Shown here: piece after piece, positions 55,320-63,810 of the stretch
How the letters are laid out: the number at the start of each line of letters is the position of its first letter
Position numbering within the stretch: the stretch's first letter is position 1
NCBI RefSeq assembly: GCF_026340975.1
Contig: NZ_JAPEOS010000002.1
Span: 62,001-126,000 of the forward strand
Length of the DNA stretch: 64,000 bases
Direction: 5' to 3'
DNA from: Streptomyces sp. NBC_01214
GTDB lineage: Bacteria > Actinomycetota > Actinomycetes > Streptomycetales > Streptomycetaceae
Position numbers and translations under genes: made by a program
Notes under the pieces: model-generated
Seen by the model: only the letters and a program-made list of their open reading frames with translations
The model's database searches: none
What the model was told of the DNA's origin: nothing

Positions 55320-55478
55320 GCTCACCGAACGTACGTAAAGCGGATTAATCTCCGCATCAACCCTTTGGCCGGATCTCGATGCCTCGATTGCGCCCGCGGG
55401 ATGATCATCGGCAAATCAAGTCCTCTGCGCGGCATGTGGGGCACTGATCGGGTCGCGAACTCTCGTAAAGTTCCGTCC

Positions 55479-56297
55479 GTGGGATCTCTGCGCAATCCGG
55501 TCGGGCCGCTCCCCTCCTCCATCTACTGGCGACGGAGGGCTGTGCTGGCTTCCGTTGTCGCGCTCCTCGCGCTCCTCGCCGTATGGACCGTCAGTTCCGG
55601 CGGGGGGAGGACGAGTACGAACGGAAAGGGCCAGGGCGGCCCCGACCCCGTCACCTCGATCACCCCGGGTCCGGCCGGCACCGGCCCCGCGATCAGCGCG
55701 GCCCCCGGCGGGCGCCCCGAGTCGGGCAGCGGCGGGAACAGCGGCTCCGGGGGCGGCTCCACGGGCGGCGCGGGCAAGAACGGCGAACCGGGCGGCGGTA
55801 CGGGCTCGAACGGCGGCCCGGGATCAGGTTCCGGTTCCGGTTCCGGCGGCGCCGCGGGCGGCCCGGCCCCGGTCCCGGCGGACTCCCCGCTCCCCACGTG
55901 CGCGCCGGGCGCGCTGCAGTGGGAGGTCAAGAGCGTGAAGAACGAGTACGAGGCGAACGAGAAGCCGCGCCTCGAACTGGTCGCCCGCAACACCTCCGGA
56001 ACCACCTGCAAGATCGACCTCGGCCCGAAGCAGGCCGTCCTGACCATCCTTCAGGCGAGCAGCAGCAAGGCGGTCTGGTCCTCGGCGGACTGCCCGGCGG
56101 GCGCGGGCAACGCCTTCTTCCGCCTCCCGGCGCAGGGCGAGACGAAGCAGTCGCTGGACTGGGACCGCAGGTTCAGCGCGGCCGACCAGTGCCAGACGCC
56201 TCCGGCGGGGTCCGCGGCGCCCGATACCTACGTGGTCGAGGTCAAGGCTCCCGGCATGCCGGTGGCCCGCACCTCGTTCGTCCTCAAGCAGAACTGA
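55479..56297 (+). CDS. Membrane-anchored hypothetical protein with Gly/Ser-rich stalk
   Basis: 272-residue type II-like protein: short cytoplasmic tail (RNPVGPLPSSIYWRRRAVLAS), one membrane segment (about 19-38), a long Gly/Ser/Asn/Pro stalk (about 40-140) and an extracellular beta-rich domain (about 145-272) with four Cys (in PTCAPG, TTCKID, ADCPAG and DQCQTP) that could pair. It resembles secreted DUF4232-like folds but this is not certain. GTG 55479 chosen by resemblance to orthologues; earlier in-frame starts exist. Confidence 0.8.
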   Translation: MGSLRNPVGPLPSSIYWRRRAVLASVVALLALLAVWTVSSGGGRTSTNGKGQGGPDPVTSITPGPAGTGPAISAAPGGRPESGSGGNSGSGGGSTGGAGKNGEPGGGTGSNGGPGSGSGSGSGGAAGGPAPVPADSPLPTCAPGALQWEVKSVKNEYEANEKPRLELVARNTSGTTCKIDLGPKQAVLTILQASSSKAVWSSADCPAGAGNAFFRLPAQGETKQSLDWDRRFSAADQCQTPPAGSAAPDTYVVEVKAPGMPVARTSFVLKQN

Positions 56298-56321
56298 CCC
56301 AGCCCCGCCGGCGCGCACACT

Positions 56322-56396
56322 CCCAGCCCCGCCAGGGGGTACCTCCCAGCGGTAGCTGGGGGAGTTTGAGGCGCGGGGTCTGGGGCGGAGCCCCAG
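56322..56396. repeat. Third copy of the dispersed intergenic repeat, with insertion
   Basis: Shares CCAGCCCCGCC and TTTGAGGCGCGGGGTCTGGGGCGGAGCCCC with the pair at 40933-41031, but a stretch of about 30 bp forming its own hairpin (TACCTCCCAGC-GGTA-GCTGGGGGA) is inserted between the halves. Lies in the 170-bp gap between convergent genes. Confidence 0.8.
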
Positions 56397-56467
56397 CAGT
56401 GGCGCGCACGCCGAACGGGCAGCGGTAAGCAGCGATACCGGGGCAGTCGGCCGAGCAGAGCCGCAGG

Positions 56468-57592
56468 CTAGACGTACCGCTCCAGGATGGACGACTCCGC
56501 CAGTCGGGACAGGCCCTCGCGGACGCTCCGCGCACGGGCCTCGCCCACCCCGTCCACCGTCTGGAGGTCGTCGACGCTCGCGGCGAGCAGCTTCTGCAGC
56601 CCGCCGAAGTGCTCCACGAGCCGCTCGATGATCGCGCCCGGCAGCCGCGGCACCTTCGCCAGCAGCCGGTACCCGCGCGGCGACACCGCCGAGTCCAGCG
56701 TTTCCGGCGAGCCCGTGTACCCCAGCGCCCGCGCCACGATCGGCAGCTCCAGCAGCTCCGGATGCGTCAGCGCGTCCAGCTCCGCCAGCGCCTCGTCCAC
56801 CGTGCGGGAACGCTTCGCCGTCGGTTCCGGCACGTAGTCCCGGATGACCAGCTCCCGCTCCTGCTCGATCCCGACCGTCAGCTCGTCCAGTTGCAGCGAC
56901 AGCAGTCGCCCGTCCGTGCCCAGTTCGACCACGTACTCGGCGATCTCGGTCGCGATCCGGCGGACCATTTCCAGCCGCTGCGCGACCGCCGTCACGTCGC
57001 GCACCGTGACCAGGTCTTCGATCTCCAGCGCCGACAGCGTGCCCGCGACCTCGTCGAGGCGCAGCTTGTACCGCTCCAGCGTGGCCAGCGCCTGGTTCGC
57101 CCGCGACAGGATCGCCCCGGACTCCTCCAGGACCCGCCGCTCCCCGTCCACGTACAGCGCGATCAGCCGCATCGACTGCGACACCGACACCACCGGGAAG
57201 CCGCACTGCTTGGAGACGCGGTCGGCCGTACGGTGGCGCGTGCCCGTCTCCTCCGTCGGGATCGACGCGTCCGGCACCAGCTGCACACCGGCCCGCAGGA
57301 TCTTGGTGATGTCCTTGTCGAGGATGAGCGCGCCGTCGAGCTTGCACAGCTCGCGCAGCCTGGTCGCGGTGAACTCCACGTCCAGGACGAAGCCGCCGGT
57401 GCACATCGCCTCGACGCTCTTGTCCATACCGAGGACGATGAGCCCGCCGGTGTTGCCGCGGACGATCCGCTCCAAGCCGTCACGCAGCGGCTGACCAGGT
57501 GCGACCGCGCTCAGCGAGGCGCGCATCATGGCCTCCTGCTTGGAGCTCGCACCCGACTTCCCGGATGCTGCTGCCCCGTCCTTGGCTGCCAC
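56468..57592 (-). CDS. disA: Diadenylate cyclase DisA (DNA integrity scanning protein)
   Basis: Makes c-di-AMP from two ATP. The 374-residue protein has an N-terminal DAC domain with DGA (Asp86-Gly87-Ala88) and RHR (119-121), a long helical spine and a C-terminal helix-hairpin-helix DNA-binding domain (LLAASVDDLQTVDGVGEARARSVREGLSRL). GTG 57592 follows GGAGGAG. In Streptomyces c-di-AMP controls rpf and peptidase leader riboswitches. Lies downstream of radA, same strand, separated by a repeat region. Confidence 0.97.
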   Translation of the reverse strand: MAAKDGAAASGKSGASSKQEAMMRASLSAVAPGQPLRDGLERIVRGNTGGLIVLGMDKSVEAMCTGGFVLDVEFTATRLRELCKLDGALILDKDITKILRAGVQLVPDASIPTEETGTRHRTADRVSKQCGFPVVSVSQSMRLIALYVDGERRVLEESGAILSRANQALATLERYKLRLDEVAGTLSALEIEDLVTVRDVTAVAQRLEMVRRIATEIAEYVVELGTDGRLLSLQLDELTVGIEQERELVIRDYVPEPTAKRSRTVDEALAELDALTHPELLELPIVARALGYTGSPETLDSAVSPRGYRLLAKVPRLPGAIIERLVEHFGGLQKLLAASVDDLQTVDGVGEARARSVREGLSRLAESSILERYV

Positions 57593-57965
57593 TGCACTCC
57601 TCCGGTTGCGGGTTGCGCCGCCCAGCGCCGCGGGCACGAGGACGTGCGTACGGCCGGGCGGACCAGCACAAAGTCTACCGGCGCGCGCTACGGCCCCGCC
57701 GTGGCTTGGCCAGGTAGGGCCCGGGCGGGGCCCGTACGGACCCCCTGACCAGGGGATCGTCCCCGGGTCTGACGCCGGGTCTTACCTCCTGGGCCCTCCG
57801 TTGAGACTTCTCCGGGGGCTTCCCTTGAGACTTCCCCGGACTTCCCTTGGGCTTCCCCCCGGACTTCCCTTGGGGTTTCCCCCGAGACGTCCGCTGGGAC
57901 GTCCGTTGGGACGTCCGTTGGGGCTTCCCCTCCCCGGGTCTTCCCCCGGGTCTTCCCCGGGCCGG
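57593..57965 (-). repeat. radA-disA spacer with degenerate tandem repeats
   Basis: 373-bp gap. From about 57801 to 57962 it is built of degenerate repeated blocks: CTTCCCTTG(G/A) followed by Gs or GACTTCCCCGG (four to five times), then GGGACGTCCGTT three times, then GGGTCTTCCCCC. The pyrimidine-rich strand is the plus strand. The disA promoter and ribosome site must lie at its right... near 57593-57700, toward the disA start. Confidence 0.6.
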
Positions 57966-59378
57966 CTACTCCGCGGCCCGCTCCTTGGCCGGCGTACGGG
58001 AGCGGCCGCGCGGCAACACCCGTAGCGCGTCGCCCATGTCGGCCACCTCGATGACCTTCATCCCGGCGGGCACCTTCCCCGGATCCGCCGGAACCAGCGC
58101 GTGCGTGAATCCCAGTCGGTGCGCCTCCGCGAGCCGCCGCTGCACGCCGGTCACCCGCCGCACCTCGCCGGCCAGACCGACCTCACCGATCGCGACGAGG
58201 TTCTTCGGCAGCGGGACGTCACTGGCGGCGGAGGCCAGCGCGAGCGCGATCGCCAGGTCGGCGGCCGGCTCGGTGAGCTTCACCCCGCCCACCGTGGCGC
58301 TGTAGATGTCGCGCTTGCCGAGCGCGGTGATCCGGCCGCGCTGCTCCAGCACCGCCAGCATCATCGAGACGCGCGAGGTCTCCAGGCCCGAGGTCGTGCG
58401 CCGGGGGGAGGGGATCTGGGAGTCCACCGTCAGCGCCTGCACCTCGGCGACCAGCGGACGCTTCCCCTCCAGGGTCACCGTCAGGCAGGTGCCCGGAACT
58501 GCCTCGGCCCGCCGGGTCAGGAACAGCCCGCTCGGGTCGGCGAGTCCGGTGATCCCCTCGTCGTGCAGCTCGAAGCAGCCGACCTCGTCGGTGGCCCCGT
58601 ACCGGTTCTTGATGCCGCGCACCAGCCGCAGCCGGGCGTGCCGGTCGCCCTCGAAGCTCAGCACCACGTCGACGAGGTGCTCCAGCAGACGGGGACCGGC
58701 GATGGCCCCGTCCTTGGTCACGTGGCCGACGAGGAGGGTGGCCATCCCGCGCTCCTTGGAGGCCCGGATCAGTGCTCCGGCCACCTCGCGCACCTGGGCC
58801 ATGCCGCCGGGCGCACCGTCGATCTCGGGGGAGGCGACGGTCTGTACGGAGTCCAGGATCAGCAGGGAGGGCTTCACGGCGTCGAGATGGCCGAGGACGG
58901 CGGACAGGTCGGTTTCTGCGGCGAGGTAGAGGTGATCGTTGAGGGCGTTGATCCGGTCGGCCCGCAGGCGCACCTGGCTGGCCGACTCCTCGCCCGTCAC
59001 GTACAGCGTGCGGTGCTGGTCACTGGCCGCCTTCGCCGCGACGTCCAGCAGCAGGGTCGACTTGCCGACGCCGGGCTCGCCGGCGAGCAGCACGACGGCG
59101 CCGGGCACGAGCCCGCCGCCGAGGACGCGGTCCAGCTCGTCCACGCCGGTGCTGCGGGCGGTCGCGGTCCGGCCGTCGACCTGCGCGATCGGCAGGGCGG
59201 CGGTCGAGACCCGGCCGGCGGCGGTGGTCCGCACGGCGGGCGCGCCCATTTCCTCGACGGTGCCCCAGGCCTGGCATTCGGGACAGCGGCCGAGCCACTT
59301 CGCGGTCGTCCAGCCGCAGTCGGTACAGCGGTAGGACGGCCGGTCCTTGGCGGATGAACGAGCGGTGCGGGCAGCCAT
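57966..59378 (-). CDS. radA: DNA repair protein RadA (Sms)
   Basis: Hexameric ATPase that extends recombination intermediates. The 470-residue protein has an N-terminal C4 zinc finger (Cys18, Cys21, Cys32, Cys35), a RecA-like core with Walker A GEPGVGKST around residues 101-109, the KNRYG motif (GIKNRYGATDEVG) and a Lon-like C-terminal domain (from about 300). ATG 59378. The radA-disA pairing is conserved in Gram-positive bacteria and suggests a shared response to DNA damage. Confidence 0.97.
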   Translation of the reverse strand: MAARTARSSAKDRPSYRCTDCGWTTAKWLGRCPECQAWGTVEEMGAPAVRTTAAGRVSTAALPIAQVDGRTATARSTGVDELDRVLGGGLVPGAVVLLAGEPGVGKSTLLLDVAAKAASDQHRTLYVTGEESASQVRLRADRINALNDHLYLAAETDLSAVLGHLDAVKPSLLILDSVQTVASPEIDGAPGGMAQVREVAGALIRASKERGMATLLVGHVTKDGAIAGPRLLEHLVDVVLSFEGDRHARLRLVRGIKNRYGATDEVGCFELHDEGITGLADPSGLFLTRRAEAVPGTCLTVTLEGKRPLVAEVQALTVDSQIPSPRRTTSGLETSRVSMMLAVLEQRGRITALGKRDIYSATVGGVKLTEPAADLAIALALASAASDVPLPKNLVAIGEVGLAGEVRRVTGVQRRLAEAHRLGFTHALVPADPGKVPAGMKVIEVADMGDALRVLPRGRSRTPAKERAAE

Positions 59379-59464
59379 GGCGCTCACGGTAGCCGCCCGC
59401 ACTGACAGGCAGGACCGGGGTCCCGGTCACGGGGCGGCGGACGCCGCGCTGCGAGGGTGTCCTC

Positions 59465-60037
59465 ATGGACCTGTCCGACGAGGGATCCCCCTTCGACACC
59501 GACGTGATCGGCGCCCCGGTCGAGGGCGTGGCGGATGCGGGCGTGGCGGATGTGGCGGGCGTTGCGGTCGCGGATGTGGCGGATGTGGCGGGGGTCTTCT
59601 CCGGCCACCGTTCCGCCGGAGACCTCGCCGCGTTCTTCGTCCGCGCGGGCTGGAGCTCGCGTTCCTCCTCCTGGGAGGGGCACGAGGTGGAGAGTCCGCT
59701 GGCCCGGCTGGAGATCGAGCCGGTCCGCGACGGAGTCCTCCTTCACGGCGAGGCGGACGCCGGCCGGCTCGCCGCGCTCACCGCCGTGCTGTCCGCGCGC
59801 GGCCTCCCCTTCTCCGTGGAGTTCTACGGGAAGGACGGCGCTCTGCTGCGCGAGGCACACATGGGGCTGGTGGGGCTGGTGGGGTCCATGGGCCCCGTTG
59901 GCCCCCTTGGTCCCGCGGGCCTCCTTGGTCCCGCCGGCCTCGTGGGTCCCCCTGGACCACGTCGGCAGGGCCTGCCGATCCGACCACGTCAGGGCATGCG
60001 TCAGCGCCTCACCGATCTGTTCACCCGTAAGGGCTAA
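59465..60037 (+). CDS. Repeat-containing hypothetical protein (collagen-like and VAD repeats)
   Basis: 190-residue protein. Residues 18-43 consist of a VAD(V/A)AG motif repeated several times, encoded by near-identical GCGGATGTG units; the central part (about 46-130) looks folded (FFVRAGWSSRSSSW, RDGVLLHGEADAGRLAALTAVL); residues 135-165 are a Gly-Pro repeat (GPVGPLGPAGLLGPAGLVGPPGP) recalling collagen, and the C-terminus is basic. No known domain. The opposite strand is also open but has poor third-position bias. Divergent from radA. Confidence 0.65.
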   Translation: MDLSDEGSPFDTDVIGAPVEGVADAGVADVAGVAVADVADVAGVFSGHRSAGDLAAFFVRAGWSSRSSSWEGHEVESPLARLEIEPVRDGVLLHGEADAGRLAALTAVLSARGLPFSVEFYGKDGALLREAHMGLVGLVGSMGPVGPLGPAGLLGPAGLVGPPGPRRQGLPIRPRQGMRQRLTDLFTRKG

Positions 60038-60088
60038 AAGTGGCGAAGGCTTCCAAGGCCTTACCAGTGCGCCGCCTACGGTCGCCAG

Positions 60089-61858
60089 GTGAACAGCAGC
60101 AGCCAGGCACACTCCTCAGCGCGCACCGGCGCACACCGGGCGCACGGGCGCACGCCCCACGGGGCCGAGCAGCCGCCGCCGTTCCGGCACGAGCCCTACC
60201 TGGACGGCCTGTTCACGTACTGCCTGTCGGTCCTGTGCGACCACGACACCGCGACCGACGTGCTCGGGGACGTCCTCGCCGTCGCCGAGCGGCACCCCGG
60301 CCGCTGCCCCGACGAGGGGGACCGGCGCGCCTGGCTCTACGCACTCGCCCGCTGGGGCTGCCTGCACCGGCTGGCCGAACAGCGGCGCGCTCGCCAGGGA
60401 GCGCACTCCGCTCGGCGTGCGCCGGAGCACGCCGAGCGTGACCGTGCGCCGGTTGATCCGGGTGAGGCCACGCCACCCGACCGTGGCCAGGACGCCCACC
60501 GGCCCCTTGACGTGAGCGCATACCGCCGCACGGAGCTGGCCCGGCTCGCCTGGCCCGAAGCCGCGGGCACCACGCCCGAGCAGCGCGAGGCCCTCGAACT
60601 CGCCGTCCGCCACCGGCTCGGCGTCCCCGAACTCGCCGCCGTCCTCGGCACCCCCGCGGCCGCCGCCCGCGAGCTGCTCTCCGGCGCCGCCTGCGAGGTG
60701 GAGCGCACCCGCGCCGCCCTCGCCGTCGTCGAGACCGGCAACTGCCCCAGCGTCTCCCGGCTCACCGGCGACGACGGCGACGGCAACGTCCTGCTCTCCA
60801 GCACCCTGCGGGCCGAGCTCGTCCGCCACGTCGACGACTGCCCCCGATGTCGGCGCGTCGCCGAACGCGTGGGCGCCGCGGGTCCCTGGCCCGGCTCCGG
60901 CGGCCTCAACACCGCCGCGCTCCCCCTCGTACCCGCCCCTCGCACCGCCGTACACGCCGCGATGGTCCGCTCCGGTCGGGGCCGCGGCCGAGGGCCCGCC
61001 CCCCGCTTCGACCGCAGCGGCTTTCCCATGGACCCGAAGGACCGTGCGGCCCGCCGGGACCGGCTGCGCGCCCGGGTGGTGACCACCACCGTGGTCGCCA
61101 CCGTCGTCGCGGCTCCGGTCCTGGCGCTGTGGGCGGCGTACCGGGGCGGGCCCGATGCCGGCGAGCCCGGCGGCGACGCCACCCGTATCTCCGCCAGCGA
61201 GTCCGAGCTCCCGACCGCGCGGACCGACGGCCGCCCGCTGACCGCCTACGAGAACACCGGGAACGCGGCCACCACCACCAGCGGACCCGGCTTCGCCCAG
61301 GGCGACACCACCTCCGACGTCTCCGTCGAGGTCATCAGCTCCGGCCCGCCCGCGACCCCCGACCACCCTGGCGGCGCCGGCCGCCTCAGCGTGGCGGCGT
61401 CCGCGCAGGGCGCGGTCACCCTGCTCACCCTCACCGCCTCCGGCGGCGCCCCCGTGGACTGGCGGCTCTGGTCCGACGCCCCCTGGCTGCGCGCGAGCCG
61501 CACGGCGGGCACGCTGGCCCCAGGAGAATCGGTCACCCTACGGATCACCGTGGATCCGGAGGGCCAGCCCGTCGGCGCCTGGACAGCCCGGGTCGGGGTC
61601 GACCCGAGCGGCGCGGTGGTCTCCATCCAGGGCCGCGGCCGCCCCCCGGCGACGCCCGCGCCGACCCCGGACCCGACGCGGCCCGCGACCCCGGCGCCCT
61701 CGCCGAACCCGACGCAGCCGTCCACCCCGTCGCCGTCCCCGACGGAGCCGACGATCCCGCCGCCGTCCCCGACGCCCGAGCCGTCCCCGACGGAGGGCTC
61801 AGGCGGAACGGTTTCCCCCGCCCCGGACCCGGCCCCGTCGGCATCGCCGGGGCCTTGA
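60089..61858 (+). CDS. Sigma-factor-like / zinc-finger / BACON-domain membrane fusion protein
   Basis: 589-residue protein with mixed parts. Residues about 30-110 and 165-225 resemble ECF sigma regions 2 and 4 (YLDGLFTYCLSVLCDHDTATDVLGDVLA; TPEQREALELAVRHRLGVPELAAVLG). A ZAS-like zinc motif follows, His247-x3-Cys251-x2-Cys254. One membrane segment lies at about 329-348, then an extracellular BACON-like beta domain (about 420-520; DWRLWSDAPWLRASRTAGTLAPGESVTLRITVDP) and a Pro/Thr/Ser tail. I read it as an integral signalling protein in which the sigma and anti-sigma-like regions are fused; its role is unknown. Confidence 0.75.
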   Translation: MNSSSQAHSSARTGAHRAHGRTPHGAEQPPPFRHEPYLDGLFTYCLSVLCDHDTATDVLGDVLAVAERHPGRCPDEGDRRAWLYALARWGCLHRLAEQRRARQGAHSARRAPEHAERDRAPVDPGEATPPDRGQDAHRPLDVSAYRRTELARLAWPEAAGTTPEQREALELAVRHRLGVPELAAVLGTPAAAARELLSGAACEVERTRAALAVVETGNCPSVSRLTGDDGDGNVLLSSTLRAELVRHVDDCPRCRRVAERVGAAGPWPGSGGLNTAALPLVPAPRTAVHAAMVRSGRGRGRGPAPRFDRSGFPMDPKDRAARRDRLRARVVTTTVVATVVAAPVLALWAAYRGGPDAGEPGGDATRISASESELPTARTDGRPLTAYENTGNAATTTSGPGFAQGDTTSDVSVEVISSGPPATPDHPGGAGRLSVAASAQGAVTLLTLTASGGAPVDWRLWSDAPWLRASRTAGTLAPGESVTLRITVDPEGQPVGAWTARVGVDPSGAVVSIQGRGRPPATPAPTPDPTRPATPAPSPNPTQPSTPSPSPTEPTIPPPSPTPEPSPTEGSGGTVSPAPDPAPSASPGP

Positions 61859-61878
61859 GGCAGGGCTGGGGAGGGCGA

Positions 61879-61917
61879 GGGGACAGGGTGTGGGGACAGG
61901 GTGTGGGGACAGGGTGT
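61879..61917. repeat. 13-bp tandem repeat, three copies
   Basis: Unit GGGGACAGGGTGT repeated exactly three times (61879-61891, 61892-61904, 61905-61917), between convergent stop codons. Short and G-rich. Confidence 0.8.
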
Positions 61918-61935
61918 GGGGCTAGGGGCCCGAGG

Positions 61936-62808
61936 TCAGGCGGGATCCGCGGGGTGCGGGGCCATCGGCAGCAGCGAGGCCAGCCGCGCCTCGCACAGCT
62001 TCACGAGCTCGGCGTAGCCCTCCTTGCCCATCAGCTCCGTCAGCTCGGGGCGGTACGACACGTACACCGGCTCGCCGGCGCCGTGCGCGGAGGTGGCCGA
62101 CGTGCACCACCAGTGCAGGTCGTGGCCGCCCGGTCCCCAGCCGCGGCGGTCGTACTCACCGATCGACACCTGGAGCACGCGCGTGTCGTCCGGCCGGTCG
62201 ATCCATTCGTACGTCCGGCGGATCGGCAGCTGCCAGCAGACGTCGGGCTTGGTCTCCAGCGGCTCCTTGCCCTCCTTCACCGCGAGGATGTGGAGCGAGC
62301 AGCCCGCCCCGGCGGGGAACCCCGGCCGGTTCAGGAAGATGCAGGCGCCGTCCCAGCGGCGGGTCTGCTTCTCCCCGTCGTCGTCGTGCTGCGTCCATCC
62401 GCTCTCGCTGCCGACGTCGTGGAACTGCCACAGCTCGGGCGTCAGCCGGGCGACGTGCTGCGCGACGCGCTTCTCGTCGTCCTCGTCGGAGAAGTGCGCG
62501 CCGAGCGTGCAGCAGCCGTCGTCGGCCCGGCCCGCCTGGATGCCCTGGCAGCCGCTGCCGAAGATGCAGGTCCAGCGGGAGGTCAGCCAGGTCAGGTCAC
62601 AGCGGAAGACCTGCTCGTCGTCGGCGGGGTCGGGGAACTCCACCCAGGCCCGGGGGAAGTCGAGCCCCTTCTCGTCGGCCGCGACCACGGCTTTGTCCTT
62701 GCCACCCTTGGCGCTGGCGTTGGCCTTGGCCTTGGCTTTTGCCTTGACGGTGTCCTCGCCCGTGTCCTTCTGCGACCGGGTCTTGTTGGCCTTCTTCGTA
62801 TTTGGCAC
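61936..62808 (-). CDS. Cys-rich conserved hypothetical protein with Lys/Ala tail
   Basis: 290-residue protein. An N-terminal Lys-rich segment (AKAKAKANASAKGGK) precedes a domain with many Cys (FRCDLTW, FGSGCQG, DGCCTLGAHFSDEDDEKR, DGACIF, GAGCSLH, DVCWQL, HWWCTSA) and conserved Trp, possibly metal- or Fe-S-binding. No known fold is recognised. It is divergent from ppx with 63 bp between starts. GTG 62808 has no good ribosome site, so the start is uncertain. Confidence 0.8.
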   Translation of the reverse strand: MPNTKKANKTRSQKDTGEDTVKAKAKAKANASAKGGKDKAVVAADEKGLDFPRAWVEFPDPADDEQVFRCDLTWLTSRWTCIFGSGCQGIQAGRADDGCCTLGAHFSDEDDEKRVAQHVARLTPELWQFHDVGSESGWTQHDDDGEKQTRRWDGACIFLNRPGFPAGAGCSLHILAVKEGKEPLETKPDVCWQLPIRRTYEWIDRPDDTRVLQVSIGEYDRRGWGPGGHDLHWWCTSATSAHGAGEPVYVSYRPELTELMGKEGYAELVKLCEARLASLLPMAPHPADPA

Positions 62809-62871
62809 AAACCCAAGCCTATGCGCCCCTTACTCAACCCCCGAGTCTTCCTCGCAGTAGCGTTTCCCCCT

Positions 62872-63810
62872 ATGAGACTCGGTGTGCTGGATGTGGGTTC
62901 GAATACGGTCCATCTGCTGGTGGTGGACGCGCACCCTGGTGCGCGCCCGCAGCCGGCGCACTCGCACAAGGTGGAGATGAGGCTGGCGGAGCTGCTCGAC
63001 GAGCGCGGCGCCGTCACTCCCGAGGGCGTCGAGCGTCTCGTCTCGGTGATCCACGACGCGGTCCAGGCGGCCGAGGACAAGGGGTGCGAGGACGTCCTCC
63101 CCTTCGCGACCAGCGCCGTGCGCGAGGCCACGAACGCGGACGAGGTCCTCGCGCGGGTCAAGGCCGAGACCGGCGTCGACCTGCCGGTGCTGAGCGGCGA
63201 GGACGAGGCCCGGCTCACCTTCCTCGCGGCCCGCCGCTGGTTCGGCTGGTCCGCCGGGAAACTGCTGGTCCTGGACATCGGCGGCGGCTCGCTGGAGATC
63301 GCGTACGGCATCGACGAGGATCCGGACGCGGCCGTTTCCCTCCCGCTGGGCGCAGGCCGCCTCACCTCCGGATGGCTTCCGGGCGACCCGCCGGACTCGT
63401 TGGACATCCGGGCGCTACGGCGGCACGTGCGGGCGGAGATCGCCCGGTCGGTCGGCGAGTTCAGCCGCTTCGGGGCGCCGGACCACGTGGTGGCGACCTC
63501 GAAGACCTTCAAGCAGCTGGCCCGCATCGCGGGCGCGGCCCGCTCGGCGGACGGCCTGTACGTGCAGCGGGATCTGAGCCGCAAGTCCCTGGAGGAGTGG
63601 GTCCCGCGCCTGGCGGCGATGACCACGGCCCAGCGCTCGGCCCTCCCGGGCGTCTCGGAGGGCCGCGCGAACCAGCTCCTGGCGGGAGCGCTGGTGGCGG
63701 AGGGCGCGATGGACCTCTTCGGTGTGGAGGAGCTGGAGATCTGCCCGTGGGCCCTGCGCGAGGGCGTGATCCTGCGCAGGCTGGACCACATGCCGGCACC
63801 GGAGGCGTGA
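62872..63810 (+). CDS. ppx: Exopolyphosphatase (Ppx/GppA family)
   Basis: Releases phosphate from polyphosphate or hydrolyses pppGpp. The 312-residue protein, at the short end of the family (actinobacterial single-module type), has the ASKHA nucleotide fold: GVLDVGSNTVHLLVVD, FATSAVREATNADEV, and DIGGGSLEIAYG. The C-terminal helical domain of E. coli Ppx is missing. ATG 62872. Confidence 0.93.
   Translation: MRLGVLDVGSNTVHLLVVDAHPGARPQPAHSHKVEMRLAELLDERGAVTPEGVERLVSVIHDAVQAAEDKGCEDVLPFATSAVREATNADEVLARVKAETGVDLPVLSGEDEARLTFLAARRWFGWSAGKLLVLDIGGGSLEIAYGIDEDPDAAVSLPLGAGRLTSGWLPGDPPDSLDIRALRRHVRAEIARSVGEFSRFGAPDHVVATSKTFKQLARIAGAARSADGLYVQRDLSRKSLEEWVPRLAAMTTAQRSALPGVSEGRANQLLAGALVAEGAMDLFGVEELEICPWALREGVILRRLDHMPAPEA

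Noticed and set aside
60847..63810. Single 987-codon plus-strand frame running into ppx
   Set aside because: Only the last 312 codons match ppx. The rest is an out-of-frame reading of the sigma-like/BACON gene and an antisense reading of the Cys-rich gene.
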